34,713 nucleotides of DNA from an uncultured bacterium. GTDB lineage: Bacteria; Patescibacteriota; Minisyncoccia; Moranbacterales; UBA2206. Every line of letters starts with the position of its first letter. The first letter of the stretch is position 1. The position numbers and the translations under genes were made by a program. Location: the NCBI GenBank assembly GCA_903842445.1, contig CAIMLT010000097.1:1-34713 (forward strand), given 5' to 3'. This document shows, piece after piece, positions 24,501 through 31,902 of this stretch. Under the pieces are notes generated by a model. That model was given only the letters and a program-made list of their open reading frames with translations, ran no database searches and was not told where the DNA came from.

Positions 24501-26282
24501 TGTGCCATTATTGAAACGATACATGCAATTTCCTGTTGCTCCAGGGGTTGCTCCTCCTCCTCCGCGCATATAGTAGAGGTCATTTCCGACAAAAGCCAAG
24601 CCCGCGCCTTCTCCTGAAAGAGCTGAGGCTGGCTGGGGGCTCATCGCGCTCCAGCCCGTGCCGTTAAAAATATAGATAACCGCGGCATTGTTGTATCTGA
24701 TCGTGTAAAGATTACCGCTGGAATTAACATCGCCCTTCATATCATTATTTAGATTGAAACCTAATGCTGGGGCAGCGGTTATTGTTGCCCAATTATTATT
24801 TGTCACATCATAGCGATATAAGTTGGCGGTGTTATTTCCTTGTAGGGCATAGGCATAGTTTGTTGCTCCGCTTTGGCGATTCCAAAGTAGATCGCCTCCA
24901 GTGCCGATCGGCTGGAGAACAGCAGAAGCATTTTGCACTTGCTTGGGTCCGATCCAGCGCTGACCGGCAATTCCGTCCGGATCAAATTTCCAAAAATCAG
25001 TTGTGCCGTTGGCACGAAAGCCGTAGATGTAATCTTCTCGGGTGTTAAGAGTGAGCGATCCATAATTAACAGCTTGAGGAGCTGGATCAGTCGAAAGAAT
25101 CGACCAAGAATTTCCAATAATATTATATCTGAGAAAATCAACATAACCGGCGGATCGCATAAAGTAGATATTGCCGTTCCAATAAACGCCTCTTTGATCA
25201 CCGTTCATAAGGCAACTTCCTCCAGTGCAACCGGTCGTGGGTGTTGAAGCGATGGTTGAATACCAGCGACGACCGGCAATATCATAACGATAAAAGTTAT
25301 TAGTATTGCCTCCGCGGATGAGGTAGAGGCTACCATTTTGACCGTTAACAATATCGCCACCCGTACTAACGACAAGGGGAACTGGTGGCCGATTTATCCA
25401 ATCTCCTCCGACAATGTCATATTCCCAAAAATCAGTGCTGCCGTTTCCACGGACAACAAAAATACTATTTCCAGCAGATTCAATGGAAGATCCGGTCCAG
25501 GGAGTATCGAGCATATCCTCAAGGCGAGTCCAGGAATTAGCTTCAATGTCATAGCTGTAAAACTTTTGTGAATAACCTCCAAAAGTCGCATAAATTTTTC
25601 CTGAATTGGCGTTATAGGTCAAATCAGCACCGTAGTAAGCCGGCTGAGGCAGGCTAGTTAGATTATCCCAAACGTTTTTTATCGTATCATATCGCCAAAA
25701 AGAATTGCCAGAATAACCACGAAAGATGTAGAGATAATCCCCAATCATAACGGAAGTGTGTCCATAGGCAATCACATCTTCTGGGGGTGTCCAAACTCGC
25801 GCAGTCCAAGTTCCAGATGGGCTAAGCTGAATTGAATCAGTTGAATTATCAGCGGTTACTCCAGAAAATTGTCCCAATGTCCATTCGGCCTTAGTAGTAA
25901 TAGTTCTCGATTGGGGAGCGCCCAAAATTGTTGGTATGGTCCCACAAATAAAGACAATGATACAAAGTACGACAGTCAAGCGAAAAGTAGTTTTTGAGAC
26001 AAAAATGATCAGCTTTCGAAAGACCTTTCTGATTAGCTCATATAAAACAATCCACCTGTGCCTCTCGTGGTATTTTTTCCCCAAGCTGCCCTTGGAAGCG
26101 AGGTCATATTCTTGCAAAAAATCGCCCAGACTTTTTTGGATAATTTGAATCTTTCTTTTTTTTGTCCGTCTTGTTTTCCAGGAAGAAAATAAGAAAGCGC
26201 TCCCCCAAAAGCCAGCATCTTTTTTGGAAGAATGTTTTGAGCGGATATTTTTTTTGTTTTTGATCCGTTTCGGAAAGATCAT
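18585..26282 (-). CDS. Giant membrane-anchored surface protein: kelch-like repeats and FN3-like domains
   Basis: The product is about 2,565 residues from ATG 26282; a GTG at 26351 would add 23. Residue numbers below count from the GTG. It has a basic cytoplasmic region (1-110) and one membrane helix (about 111-135, FRLTVVLCIIVFICGTIPTIL), then an outside part. Two blocks of kelch-like repeats follow, about 12 units at 190-770 and about 11 at 1085-1650. Each unit is roughly 50 residues with the pattern 'YGA-L-Y ... IYA--G ... F-RYD ... N-W', which predicts beta-propellers. A YYVYFGK-type FN3-like module separates the blocks. From about 1,760 to 2,570 come tandem FN3-like domains (APSNPTV, YYVYFGTEIA, YAIYRSEDN, FTTLPPPTISEV). 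No catalytic motif is seen; adhesion or a surface scaffold is inferred. Its gene overlaps the ABC ATPase gene. Confidence 0.9.
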   Translation of the reverse strand: MIFPKRIKNKKNIRSKHSSKKDAGFWGSAFLFSSWKTRRTKKRKIQIIQKSLGDFLQEYDLASKGSLGKKYHERHRWIVLYELIRKVFRKLIIFVSKTTFRLTVVLCIIVFICGTIPTILGAPQSRTITTKAEWTLGQFSGVTADNSTDSIQLSPSGTWTARVWTPPEDVIAYGHTSVMIGDYLYIFRGYSGNSFWRYDTIKNVWDNLTSLPQPAYYGADLTYNANSGKIYATFGGYSQKFYSYDIEANSWTRLEDMLDTPWTGSSIESAGNSIFVVRGNGSTDFWEYDIVGGDWINRPPVPLVVSTGGDIVNGQNGSLYLIRGGNTNNFYRYDIAGRRWYSTIASTPTTGCTGGSCLMNGDQRGVYWNGNIYFMRSAGYVDFLRYNIIGNSWSILSTDPAPQAVNYGSLTLNTREDYIYGFRANGTTDFWKFDPDGIAGQRWIGPKQVQNASAVLQPIGTGGDLLWNRQSGATNYAYALQGNNTANLYRYDVTNNNWATITAAPALGFNLNNDMKGDVNSSGNLYTIRYNNAAVIYIFNGTGWSAMSPQPASALSGEGAGLAFVGNDLYYMRGGGGATPGATGNCMYRFNNGTGTWGSCIPISVADSGTTTSYYTYVGARIESDGNNLFVMPGDGETSFLKYTVSAGTWSNVANTPFSQYYGTDMTYNSTTGKIYAIAGMYKDETWEYDIAGNAWRKLPNNQKFTFGRGPYNGASIEFAGGSSIYATIGQGLAVPSASADMWSYTVPATNFPTTGTNTYLSQRMDLGQVSSGTAFSFTENKPTNTAVTYELCSNYDGGDCSSWHNISNGAIDDHDGFSLERYAWVRITLSTTDGVSTPTVSDYTISYASSDNDPSAPTSLVAKSSQAGEAIATDTEYVHEHPYFSWSAGTDNGSGIAGYYVYFGKDSEADPTTSGSYQTANYYSVNEAMTYDTDPVHTYGTYYLIIKAKDGNGLVSDSWSPFIYKYNGVSPYETIAKTSEDNFDEAGADFDSGKISYSAVSGSLRLGNVSGFWNQKRLSASPLYTYIGSELAIGGCKAVGQNQLSVNHCLYTFQGNNLLPFMRYEIETDTWISSASNPLEMGAAPSAVNNGGAITEGPPGYIYAIKGVATPTFWRYDIANKTWTEIDSAPKNFDYGSVLSYDGNRYIYAMPGNDDAFYRYDTCNGEGGECTPEWTQLANADFGNPNTSDGQRTSYGADSIYDDRNNLYVVQGNLYPYFAKYSIADDAGYGESQNTWTPMPAAPIGFYQGGTLTFDGDHTIYALAGNTRMKFLKFDINTSEWSFLPDAPATISYGASLKFYDGYIYTTRGGTYTTFYRYSTENNTWETPNRDFFGPHNVDGSVYLPFANGALMADDGNGNVYLGRGGYDTTFGKYNVDSGAFTSLSKLPMGAYNGASIVYDGTENTIYYIPGSGIRARRSGADTKSPYFYKYNIATNVWSEITSDRPLAQVWTGSSMTYDGSRYIYLTQGNSATTWWRYDTQGSAGSRWLAMSMASSCTSSEGSKIIYKDGTIYRIQAGNTRVNCKISGDFATATWTTLNLLPANVSYGAALMDGKDGYLYVTQGGNLAVSNYYRYDTSQPSPTWETLSATVPGQVTYGGIGTNLLNRNWVITGAGGGTTYGDGLYNYVVGSASGATGFQKTGTYTSEPIDLTQAYRFANLSATYILPANTGLEIQTRTSANGSTWDGWVTVSNDHTIGNTHSFSINSNPNNYIQIRIIFSSSDQIFSPRLDDLIISYYQDLAAPSNPTVTSAYDASIKTAPLTTDTWYNHSTPYFEWPTIGEIGGASDNAGGSGVAGYYVYFGTEIAGDPVAFQEENNYTATGLVSGSTYYLRIQAMDNAGIPADESYTAFTYKFDSAPPTNPSTIEVNPTGYASASLFTMTWAGDAVDTNSGLAKFRYRTGGDDEDVWTEINDPESVSIQIPPYRPNKNTFYLVSVDNAGNTSTPLIQDYYYSGGSASPPENLVVDPASADNATNSFTFTWDLPESFSGDSAKLKYYYSINVWPTAHNTIETTARAAGPGPYATQYGKNTFYVVALNEGGSKSNPTDIDWANPAQVDFYAETTAPSPPNNVQAFDTSDREAAEYSVAVKWSVPTSYDPGNFAGYAIYRSEDNITFAEVATTTGSAYVDTGLESKLYYYYAKSKDKTNNYSIATSTVSLIPTGRFTSPPSLVGVPKVTVQSFAANFTWATNRVASSFVEFGEAVSLGETNGQVDSVTDHAVDIKGLSAGKKHFYRVKYIDPDGNIGTSEVLNFTTLPPPTISEVLISDIVLKDATVSWKTNVSATCKLAYGVGTNEEASAGSSHVQKITGLSADSTYTLKITCVDLDLNTFSSDEYSFITPKQPTASDVSVQNEENVDLPTVVINYKTNVPTTTLVYFKNSDEASPHTFLAPEKLIEHEARISGLDPAKEYTLSITGIDENGIEVTPLEQKITTKSDSRPPKIIVNRSLGKVLGRGNNSQANIYIKIETDEETTVKIKYAKGVITSTLEQSASSDSLNTYHLITIPAEPGQVYSYEAESYDSVGNLSKSEITSVVVEKAKASAAEVITGTFSSRFGWMSNLWAK

Positions 26283-26313
26283 TTTAGTTTGAACTTTTTT
26301 ATAACAGTCGTTT

Positions 26314-26379
26314 TTAGGTAGGTTTTTCAAATATTTTTTGCACACAAACACGAAAAAATAACTGGATTTTTTTTGCCAT
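26314..26379 (-). CDS. Possible 21-residue upstream ORF before the giant gene
   Basis: ATG 26379 opens a 21-codon frame (MAKKIQLFFRVC... ending KPT) with TAA at 26316-26314, out of frame with the giant gene. It lies 13 bp after the extended -10 box at 26393-26398 and ends 31 bp before ATG 26282. No hairpin is seen after it. It may be a leader ORF or chance. Confidence 0.25.
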   Translation of the reverse strand: MAKKIQLFFRVCVQKIFEKPT

Positions 26380-26392
26380 TTATTACATATTT

Positions 26393-26401
26393 ATTATAGC
26401 A
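26393..26401 (-). promoter_or_regulatory. Extended -10 promoter upstream of the giant gene
   Basis: TGCTATAAT on the minus strand (26401-26393). The upstream region is T-rich with no clear -35. The leader would be about 35 nt to the GTG start or about 105 nt to the ATG start. Confidence 0.5.
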
Positions 26402-26505
26402 AAAAAAAGGAAAAAAAATAACCTCAACTAATCAACAATAAAAAAGGCGAAGAAATAAAAAAATCTACAATTTCCAGCTTATTTAAAGATTCAAGTAATA
26501 AAACA

Positions 26506-26544
26506 AACAAAAAAGCAAACCCGGATCTGCCCCTGCGGTTTGCT
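26506..26544 (-). terminator. Intrinsic terminator after the two-component system
   Basis: An 8-bp stem (AGCAAACC / GGTTTGCT on the minus strand, 26544-26514) with a GC-rich loop, followed by TTTTTTG. It lies 27 bp after the response regulator stop and separates this transcript from the giant gene. Confidence 0.85.
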
Positions 26545-26570
26545 AAAAAACAAAGAAGTGTTTTATGAAA

Positions 26571-26957
26571 TTATTTATTGATAATTTCTTTAACTCGATC
26601 GACAATCTGCGCCATCTTCCATTCTGCTTTGAGCATATATTCCTGAATGCCCAATTTTTGCGCCTCATCAATTTTTTGCATATCGCTGATGTTGGTAAGC
26701 AAAACGACTGGAACATTATTCCCCCACTCATCATGCCTTAATTTTTCCAACATCTGAAGACCATCCATTTTGGGCATAGCAATGTCCAGAAGAATTACTA
26801 ACGGATGGCTCTCAAGAGCCATTCTTAGACCCTCTTCACCATCCTTAGCGAGTACAACAGAAAATCCACAGGTAAGAAATTTGTCACTTAAAATCTCTCG
26901 CATATCCTCCTCATCATCGACAATGAGAATTTTTTTTTGATTACCACTGTTTGTCAT
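26571..26957 (-). CDS. Response regulator, receiver domain only
   Basis: The 128-residue protein is a single CheY-like receiver: acidic pair Asp13-Asp14 in ILIVDDEED, phosphorylation site Asp57 in VILLDIAMPKMDG, Thr87 in VVLLTNIS and Lys109 in EYMLKAEW. No DNA-binding or other output domain follows, so it acts through protein contacts or as part of a phosphorelay. It is encoded 16 bp after the histidine kinase and ends at a strong terminator, so the two are one unit and probably a pair. Confidence 0.95.
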   Translation of the reverse strand: MTNSGNQKKILIVDDEEDMREILSDKFLTCGFSVVLAKDGEEGLRMALESHPLVILLDIAMPKMDGLQMLEKLRHDEWGNNVPVVLLTNISDMQKIDEAQKLGIQEYMLKAEWKMAQIVDRVKEIINK

Positions 26958-26973
26958 ATTGGTATATTTAAAA

Positions 26974-28968
26974 TTAAATTAATTTTCTAGTACCTTCTTT
27001 TTTAGGCATTCCAACTTCGGGCAGAGTAATCGTGAATGTCGTGCCTTTATTTTCAGCTGAATCGAAAAAAATTGTTCCGCTCAAATTTTCAACAATCGTT
27101 TTTATGATATATAATCCCAAGCCGGTTCCTTCTGCATCTTTTTCCTTGGCATTATCCGCTCGAAAAAATCTGGTAAAAATTTCGGCTTTTTGTTTTTCAG
27201 TGATGCCAATTCCTTGATCTGCCACTTTAATTATTATGTTGGGAGATTTTTTAATTACCTCCAGGAAAACTTTTCCGTCCCGCTTGGAATATTTAATGGC
27301 ATTGGCCAAAAGGTTTTGAAAAATCATTGCCAGTAATTGCGGATCTCCTTTAAAAATAATCGCTTTATCAGAAAACTTCTTTTCCAGCGAGATATTCTGA
27401 ATCAAACTGAGCGGCTTAATATCTTCCAAGATATCTTCGGCTAATTTAACCAAATCAACCTCTTTTTCATCAATGGAAAATGTGCCCATTTCCAAACGCG
27501 TTGTGTTAAGAAGCGCACGCACCAAATCAACCATTCTTTTCGTAGCATGACTGATTTTTTCCAAATATGTTTTTTGTTTTTCTGAAAAGCCTTCCCGATC
27601 TTCCGAGAGCGCCTCACTGTGCCAACTGATAATTGAAAGCGGGGTGCGCAATTGATGAGATGCCAGCGAAACGAACTCTGTCTTGGCTTTATCGATTTCA
27701 TTTTCTCTGGTAATATCTCGAAAAACTAAGATTGCTCCCAATATCTCATCACTGCAAATCACAGGGGAAGCAGTGATAAAAACAGGGATTTTGCTTACCG
27801 CATGAACACAATAATATTTTCCAGATATTTTTCTTTTTTCAAAAAGTGCTTTCTGCAATGGTCGCTCACCCTTAAGTAGTTTCTTTCCAAATTCATCTTC
27901 CACATTATATATTTCATCCGTTCGCTTGCCCAGCATATTCTCGCTTAACTTACCAAGAATATTCTCCGCCTGCTTGTTTGCCATAATAACCTTCCCCTCT
28001 TTATCAATTGCTATCATGCCTTCGCCAACACTATCCAAAAAAGCTTCTTCTTTGGCTTTTTCTTCCAGTGCTCTTTTGGCAATTTCCGCCAATTCTTTCG
28101 TTTTATAGTCAACTCTTTTTTCCATTTGAGTGTAGAGAATTTCCAAATCAAGCGCCATCTGATTAAACGTTTTGGCAATCAAGCCAAATTCATCGTCCCT
28201 GTTTAGGTTTATTCTGGTTTTCAAATTACCGCCAAATTCACTGATTGATTTGGTTATTTTGGAAATCGGACGCAGAATATATTGGAGGTAAAAAAACAAA
28301 AAGAGGGGGAAAAGAATAAAAATAGTTCCCAAAATTTCAAGAAGTGCTTTTCTCATTTCCTTTTCATAACTGATAATTTCTTCTCCTGGAATATCTACAC
28401 CAACAATCGCAATAACCGCACCATTCTTATCAATAATCGGAGCATAGCCGGACAACCAGCAACCCCACTTATCGCAACTGATTTTTTTATCGGTCGTTAC
28501 TACATTATTAAAAACATTTGCCATTTCAGGAAAAGCGGAAATCTCATATTCCTCCTCAAAAAAAGCTCCTTGCTCATTTTCTTCTATGCTCCCATTGCCA
28601 TTCTTATCTTCCGCGTCAGAAGCACTGACAATAAATTTTAAAATATTTTTATAGACCGTTTTTTTCATAAGATAAACGTCGTCAATTCCTGGATTGGCAG
28701 TTTTAATTTTTTTGAGCGTTTGTCTAATCTCTCGATAGCTGTCGCCGGTTGTGTCAACTTCAGTTTGAACTGACGAAAGCTTTTCCGAATCAATCACTGC
28801 CGCAGTGGAAGATGCAATGGCGAGGAGTTTTGTCTCCGAAACTTGACGGATAAGCGACTGGCGAATATTGTAGGTCAAAATTCCAAGCGTAGTTAAAATA
28901 ATAATAACAAGAAGCTCCAAGGTAAGGATTAGTTTTGTCTTAAAGCTAATAATTTTTATTTTTTTCAT
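26974..28968 (-). CDS. Membrane sensor histidine kinase
   Basis: The 664-residue kinase has a membrane helix at about residues 10-31 and a ~170-residue extracytoplasmic sensor region. The sensor contains an EF-hand-like loop (DKNGNGSIEENE) and the Cache-like stretch WLSGYAPIIDKNGAVIAIVG. A second helix lies at about 205-230, then a HAMP linker (ISKITKSISEFGGNL...), a PAS domain (about 310-425, MIAIDKEGKVIMANKQAENILG), the HisKA helix with the phosphorylated His in LASHQLRTPLSII (about residue 438), and an HATPase domain with N box QNLLANAIKYS, DQGIGI and GTGLGLYIIK. All kinase motifs are present. The paired regulator follows. The sensed signal is unknown; the EF-hand-like loop suggests a metal ion. 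Confidence 0.96.
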   Translation of the reverse strand: MKKIKIISFKTKLILTLELLVIIILTTLGILTYNIRQSLIRQVSETKLLAIASSTAAVIDSEKLSSVQTEVDTTGDSYREIRQTLKKIKTANPGIDDVYLMKKTVYKNILKFIVSASDAEDKNGNGSIEENEQGAFFEEEYEISAFPEMANVFNNVVTTDKKISCDKWGCWLSGYAPIIDKNGAVIAIVGVDIPGEEIISYEKEMRKALLEILGTIFILFPLFLFFYLQYILRPISKITKSISEFGGNLKTRINLNRDDEFGLIAKTFNQMALDLEILYTQMEKRVDYKTKELAEIAKRALEEKAKEEAFLDSVGEGMIAIDKEGKVIMANKQAENILGKLSENMLGKRTDEIYNVEDEFGKKLLKGERPLQKALFEKRKISGKYYCVHAVSKIPVFITASPVICSDEILGAILVFRDITRENEIDKAKTEFVSLASHQLRTPLSIISWHSEALSEDREGFSEKQKTYLEKISHATKRMVDLVRALLNTTRLEMGTFSIDEKEVDLVKLAEDILEDIKPLSLIQNISLEKKFSDKAIIFKGDPQLLAMIFQNLLANAIKYSKRDGKVFLEVIKKSPNIIIKVADQGIGITEKQKAEIFTRFFRADNAKEKDAEGTGLGLYIIKTIVENLSGTIFFDSAENKGTTFTITLPEVGMPKKEGTRKLI

Positions 28969-29068
28969 AAATCAATAGCCCATAAAAGAGCTGCCTATTT
29001 TAGAAATTATTCAATTCATTGTCCGAAGCAAAAGCAACATTTAACGAATCGAAAAAACTAAAAAACCA

Positions 29069-30007
29069 TCAGTTATTTCCCCCGCCGATAATGAGCACGT
29101 CCGCCTCCGGCATTGACTCGCCATCCGGAAAGCTTGTGGACACATCACCACCGAGAACTCCAGCAAGATTTGCGACAAGTTCCGCCTTATCACCAACCAA
29201 ATCAATTATTGTTGTTTTTTGATAATCCCCCTTAGCATTCGCCTTGATCACAATATCAAGATTAACATTAACTGAAGATAGCTGCTCAGCCAGCTTTGCC
29301 GAAACACCTTTATTTTTCGTACCGTTATAGATGGCGATGCGAACCTTTTTCTCTTCTTTCGGCTCTTGCACATCAGTTTCTGCTAAAACTTTCTCTGCAT
29401 TATTTCCAGTTGGAACATTTGCCACAGCAACCTGATTAAATGCTGTTTCTTTTTTGGCTTCTGGTTGGGCTTCAGCCACTTCGTCATCGCTATTTTCCAA
29501 AAAGAGAACGACGTCAATAACTTTTCCGCTAGAAGGACGATAGACAATGGCTTTTTTCGCCTCCGAATAAATCACCATTTGATCATCCTCTTGAGCATCG
29601 GAAAAAAAAGATTGATGACTGATTTTTTCCACATCATTCACCGCCGCCACAATCGGACTTTCTCCACTGGGCAATTCCATTGATTTACTAATAACATCTA
29701 CAATCGCTTGATCTTTGTTTTTTTCTGACAAAAGTGGAATTTTTAATGCTTCTTTATATTTATTGCTATAATAATGCGTGAAATAACCAAGGAATAGGCT
29801 GACCATAACCAAGGATGGAATGACTAACAAGGTTACCCAATTTCTCTTTTTAGCTGTTACCACGACGGTCTTTATTTTTTTTTCCGCACCAAACTTTGCT
29901 TTTTTAGATTCTTTTTTTGGTATTTTTCTTTTTCTAGAAAAAAGTTTCATGATACTTTTTTCCCTAGACAAAATTTCGTCTGCTTCGACTTCGATTTCCA
30001 TAGCCAT
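29069..30007 (-). CDS. Membrane-anchored LytR_C-domain protein (paralog 1)
   Basis: The 312-residue protein has a basic cytoplasmic N-terminus (about 80 residues, SRKRKIPKKESKKAK), one membrane helix (about residues 58-80, VTLLVIPSLVMVSLFLGYF) and an outside part. The outside part has a conserved block (ELPSGESPIVAAVNDVEKISHQ, FFSDAQEDDQMVIYSEAKKAIV) and a C-terminal LytR_C domain (RIAIYNGTKNKGVSAKLAEQL ... ADVLIIGGGNN). The catalytic LytR-CpsA-Psr domain is absent, so this is not a wall-polymer ligase by itself. The protein downstream of its promoter (30023-30889) has the same layout and lies 15 bp away. LytR_C domains are thought to bind wall-associated targets; the role here is inferred. 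Confidence 0.85.
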   Translation of the reverse strand: MAMEIEVEADEILSREKSIMKLFSRKRKIPKKESKKAKFGAEKKIKTVVVTAKKRNWVTLLVIPSLVMVSLFLGYFTHYYSNKYKEALKIPLLSEKNKDQAIVDVISKSMELPSGESPIVAAVNDVEKISHQSFFSDAQEDDQMVIYSEAKKAIVYRPSSGKVIDVVLFLENSDDEVAEAQPEAKKETAFNQVAVANVPTGNNAEKVLAETDVQEPKEEKKVRIAIYNGTKNKGVSAKLAEQLSSVNVNLDIVIKANAKGDYQKTTIIDLVGDKAELVANLAGVLGGDVSTSFPDGESMPEADVLIIGGGNN

Positions 30008-30022
30008 TACATATTAAGCTTT

Positions 30023-30889
30023 TTATTTTTCTCCGCCAATCACCAAAATATCCCCCGCCGGTTTTATCTCCCCTTCTGGCAGGACTCCGGCTTCTCCACC
30101 AATTGTCTCAATGATTTTCCGCACTAGTTCGGAATTATTCCCGAAAAGATCAATGATAATCGTTTCAGGATAATTTCCAACAGCGTTTCCGACTTTGACA
30201 ATTTCCACTTCTGGCATTTCAGATAAAATCCTTGCCCCCAATTCAGCCGCTAAACCTTTAGCTTTTGTGCCATTATAAACGATAATCTTTTTTGACTGAA
30301 ATGATTCGTCCGCAGTGGCTGGTCTTATGTCAGTTTCAACTTTTTCTTGAACAGATTCATTTTCTGTGATTTTTTCAACTTGAGCTGATTGTGCGATAGT
30401 ATTTTGTTTTTCTGGTTCCGGTTCTGCTACTTCATTTTCCGACTTTGCGCTTAGCGAGGTTACCTCAATAACTTTATTTGTCTCCGGACGATATAATACA
30501 GCTTTCTTTTTTTTGGAATAAATAAGCACCTTGTCACCATTTTGTGCGCTAGAAAAAAAGATTTGCCCTTTTAATTTTTCCGTATCCTTTACCTCGGCAA
30601 TCGTTGGATCTTCGTCAGTCGGCAAATCAACAAATTTCCCGATTTTTTCCGTCAATGCTTTTGTTTCCGATTGAGCGCCAACCGAACTGTTCTTTAAAAC
30701 TTTTTTATATTGAAAATAGAAATAACCACCAAAACCAATCGCTCCGATAAAAAATACAAAAAGCATCAATCCAAAAATCAGCTTAACGCTAAATTTTTTT
30801 TTTGGTTCTTCCGTTTTTTTCTCAATCTTTTTTTCCATCAATTGTTCTGTCTTTCTCTCCTCTACTTTTATTTTTTTTGATCTTGGCAT
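30023..30889 (-). CDS. Membrane-anchored LytR_C-domain protein (paralog 2)
   Basis: This ~288-residue protein is a paralog of its neighbour: a Lys/Glu-rich cytoplasmic N-terminus, a membrane helix (LIFGLMLFVFFIGAIGFGGYF), the shared block DLPTDEDPTIAEVKDTEKL, FFSSAQNGDKVLIYSKKKKAV and LYRPETNKVIEV, an acidic linker, and a C-terminal LytR_C domain (KIIVYNGTKAKGLAAELGARI ... GDILVIGGEK). ATG 30889 is used; a TTG at 30901 is an alternative. The two genes are most likely an old tandem duplication and one operon. Confidence 0.85.
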   Translation of the reverse strand: MPRSKKIKVEERKTEQLMEKKIEKKTEEPKKKFSVKLIFGLMLFVFFIGAIGFGGYFYFQYKKVLKNSSVGAQSETKALTEKIGKFVDLPTDEDPTIAEVKDTEKLKGQIFFSSAQNGDKVLIYSKKKKAVLYRPETNKVIEVTSLSAKSENEVAEPEPEKQNTIAQSAQVEKITENESVQEKVETDIRPATADESFQSKKIIVYNGTKAKGLAAELGARILSEMPEVEIVKVGNAVGNYPETIIIDLFGNNSELVRKIIETIGGEAGVLPEGEIKPAGDILVIGGEK

Positions 30890-30950
30890 ATTTTTAAACA
30901 AACTCTATCTCAAATTTATTTGACAAACATAAAAACAGATAAAGAAAAAA

Positions 30951-31889
30951 TTAATACTCCGAGATGTATTTATAGACCTTCCTGGAAATCTCATGCATAT
31001 TTTTTTCCGCCTCAATCTGATTTTTATCCTTCACCATTACAGTCAAAATATACGGTCGATTATTGGCATAAACAATGCCGGAATCAGCATAGCTATTAAC
31101 ATCATAGAGCACCCCGATTTTATGACTAAATCTTACTTCCGGAGAAATTACGCTGGCCAAATATTGACTTGCTGAAGATTTGGCCATTATTTCAATTATT
31201 TTTTCTGAATTTTCTGGATTCAAATAAGTTGAATAAAACAAAGACCGCCAAAAAATCGAATACTTTTTGGCGCTGATTTGTTCATTATTTTTATAATCAT
31301 ATTCAATACCTAAGTGATTGAGGATATCATCAAGATCGATTGTTTGCAATTTTTCAGAAAGCATATTGCGCGCCGTATTGTCAGAATTGATCAGCATTTC
31401 ATTCAACAATTCTTCTACGGTAATTTTTTTTCCGGTCGGATTTTTATATACATCGCCAAATTCAGAATTTTTGTTAGTTTCTTTCAATGTAAGCTCATCG
31501 CTAAGTTGCAAATTACCATCTTCAATTTTTTTCATCACAGCAAATGCAATTGGAATTTTCATGAGACTCGCCGGCCAAATTTTCTGATCTTTATTTACTG
31601 AGATATTGGCACCGGTCGGCAAAAATTCAAAATAAATTGAAATATTTTGATCTTTTCCGATTTCGTTTAATTGATCTCGCAAAGACTGAATATTGACAAT
31701 TAAATCTTTTTGATCATAGAAACTTCTTTCCGGACTTAGAAGTTGATAGTCCCTTCTAAATTTAGCCCGCACTTCCTCACTACTATCCAAAAAAAGGTTA
31801 AAAAGCGTTAAGCTATTAGTTAAAAGCAAAAAAAGGACTACAACAATCCAGGTCTTTTTATTCAGTTCAAGAATATTTTTTTTCTGCAT
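30951..31889 (-). CDS. Class A beta-lactamase-like serine hydrolase
   Basis: The ~312-residue protein has an N-terminal membrane helix (WIVVVLFLLLTNSLTLFNLF) that anchors or exports it. It has the three penicillin-recognising motifs: SxxK as Ser108-Leu-Met-Lys111 in WPASLMKIP, SDN at 169-171 in INSDNTARNM, and KIG (Lys257) in SHKIGVLYD, in place of KTG. I see no clear ExxLN omega-loop motif, so a D,D-peptidase-like or altered activity is possible instead of a true beta-lactamase. ATG 31889 is chosen because it fits a strong promoter (31903-31931); an upstream start at 31931 lies within that promoter. It is probably co-transcribed with the LytR_C genes. Confidence 0.8.
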   Translation of the reverse strand: MQKKNILELNKKTWIVVVLFLLLTNSLTLFNLFLDSSEEVRAKFRRDYQLLSPERSFYDQKDLIVNIQSLRDQLNEIGKDQNISIYFEFLPTGANISVNKDQKIWPASLMKIPIAFAVMKKIEDGNLQLSDELTLKETNKNSEFGDVYKNPTGKKITVEELLNEMLINSDNTARNMLSEKLQTIDLDDILNHLGIEYDYKNNEQISAKKYSIFWRSLFYSTYLNPENSEKIIEIMAKSSASQYLASVISPEVRFSHKIGVLYDVNSYADSGIVYANNRPYILTVMVKDKNQIEAEKNMHEISRKVYKYISEY

Positions 31890-31902
31890 AGCGCGTATTT
31901 TT

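Noticed and set aside
18585-26351. CRISPR or DNA tandem repeats in the giant gene
   Set aside because: The periodicity is at protein level (kelch-like units); DNA copies are diverged and there are no constant repeats with spacers.
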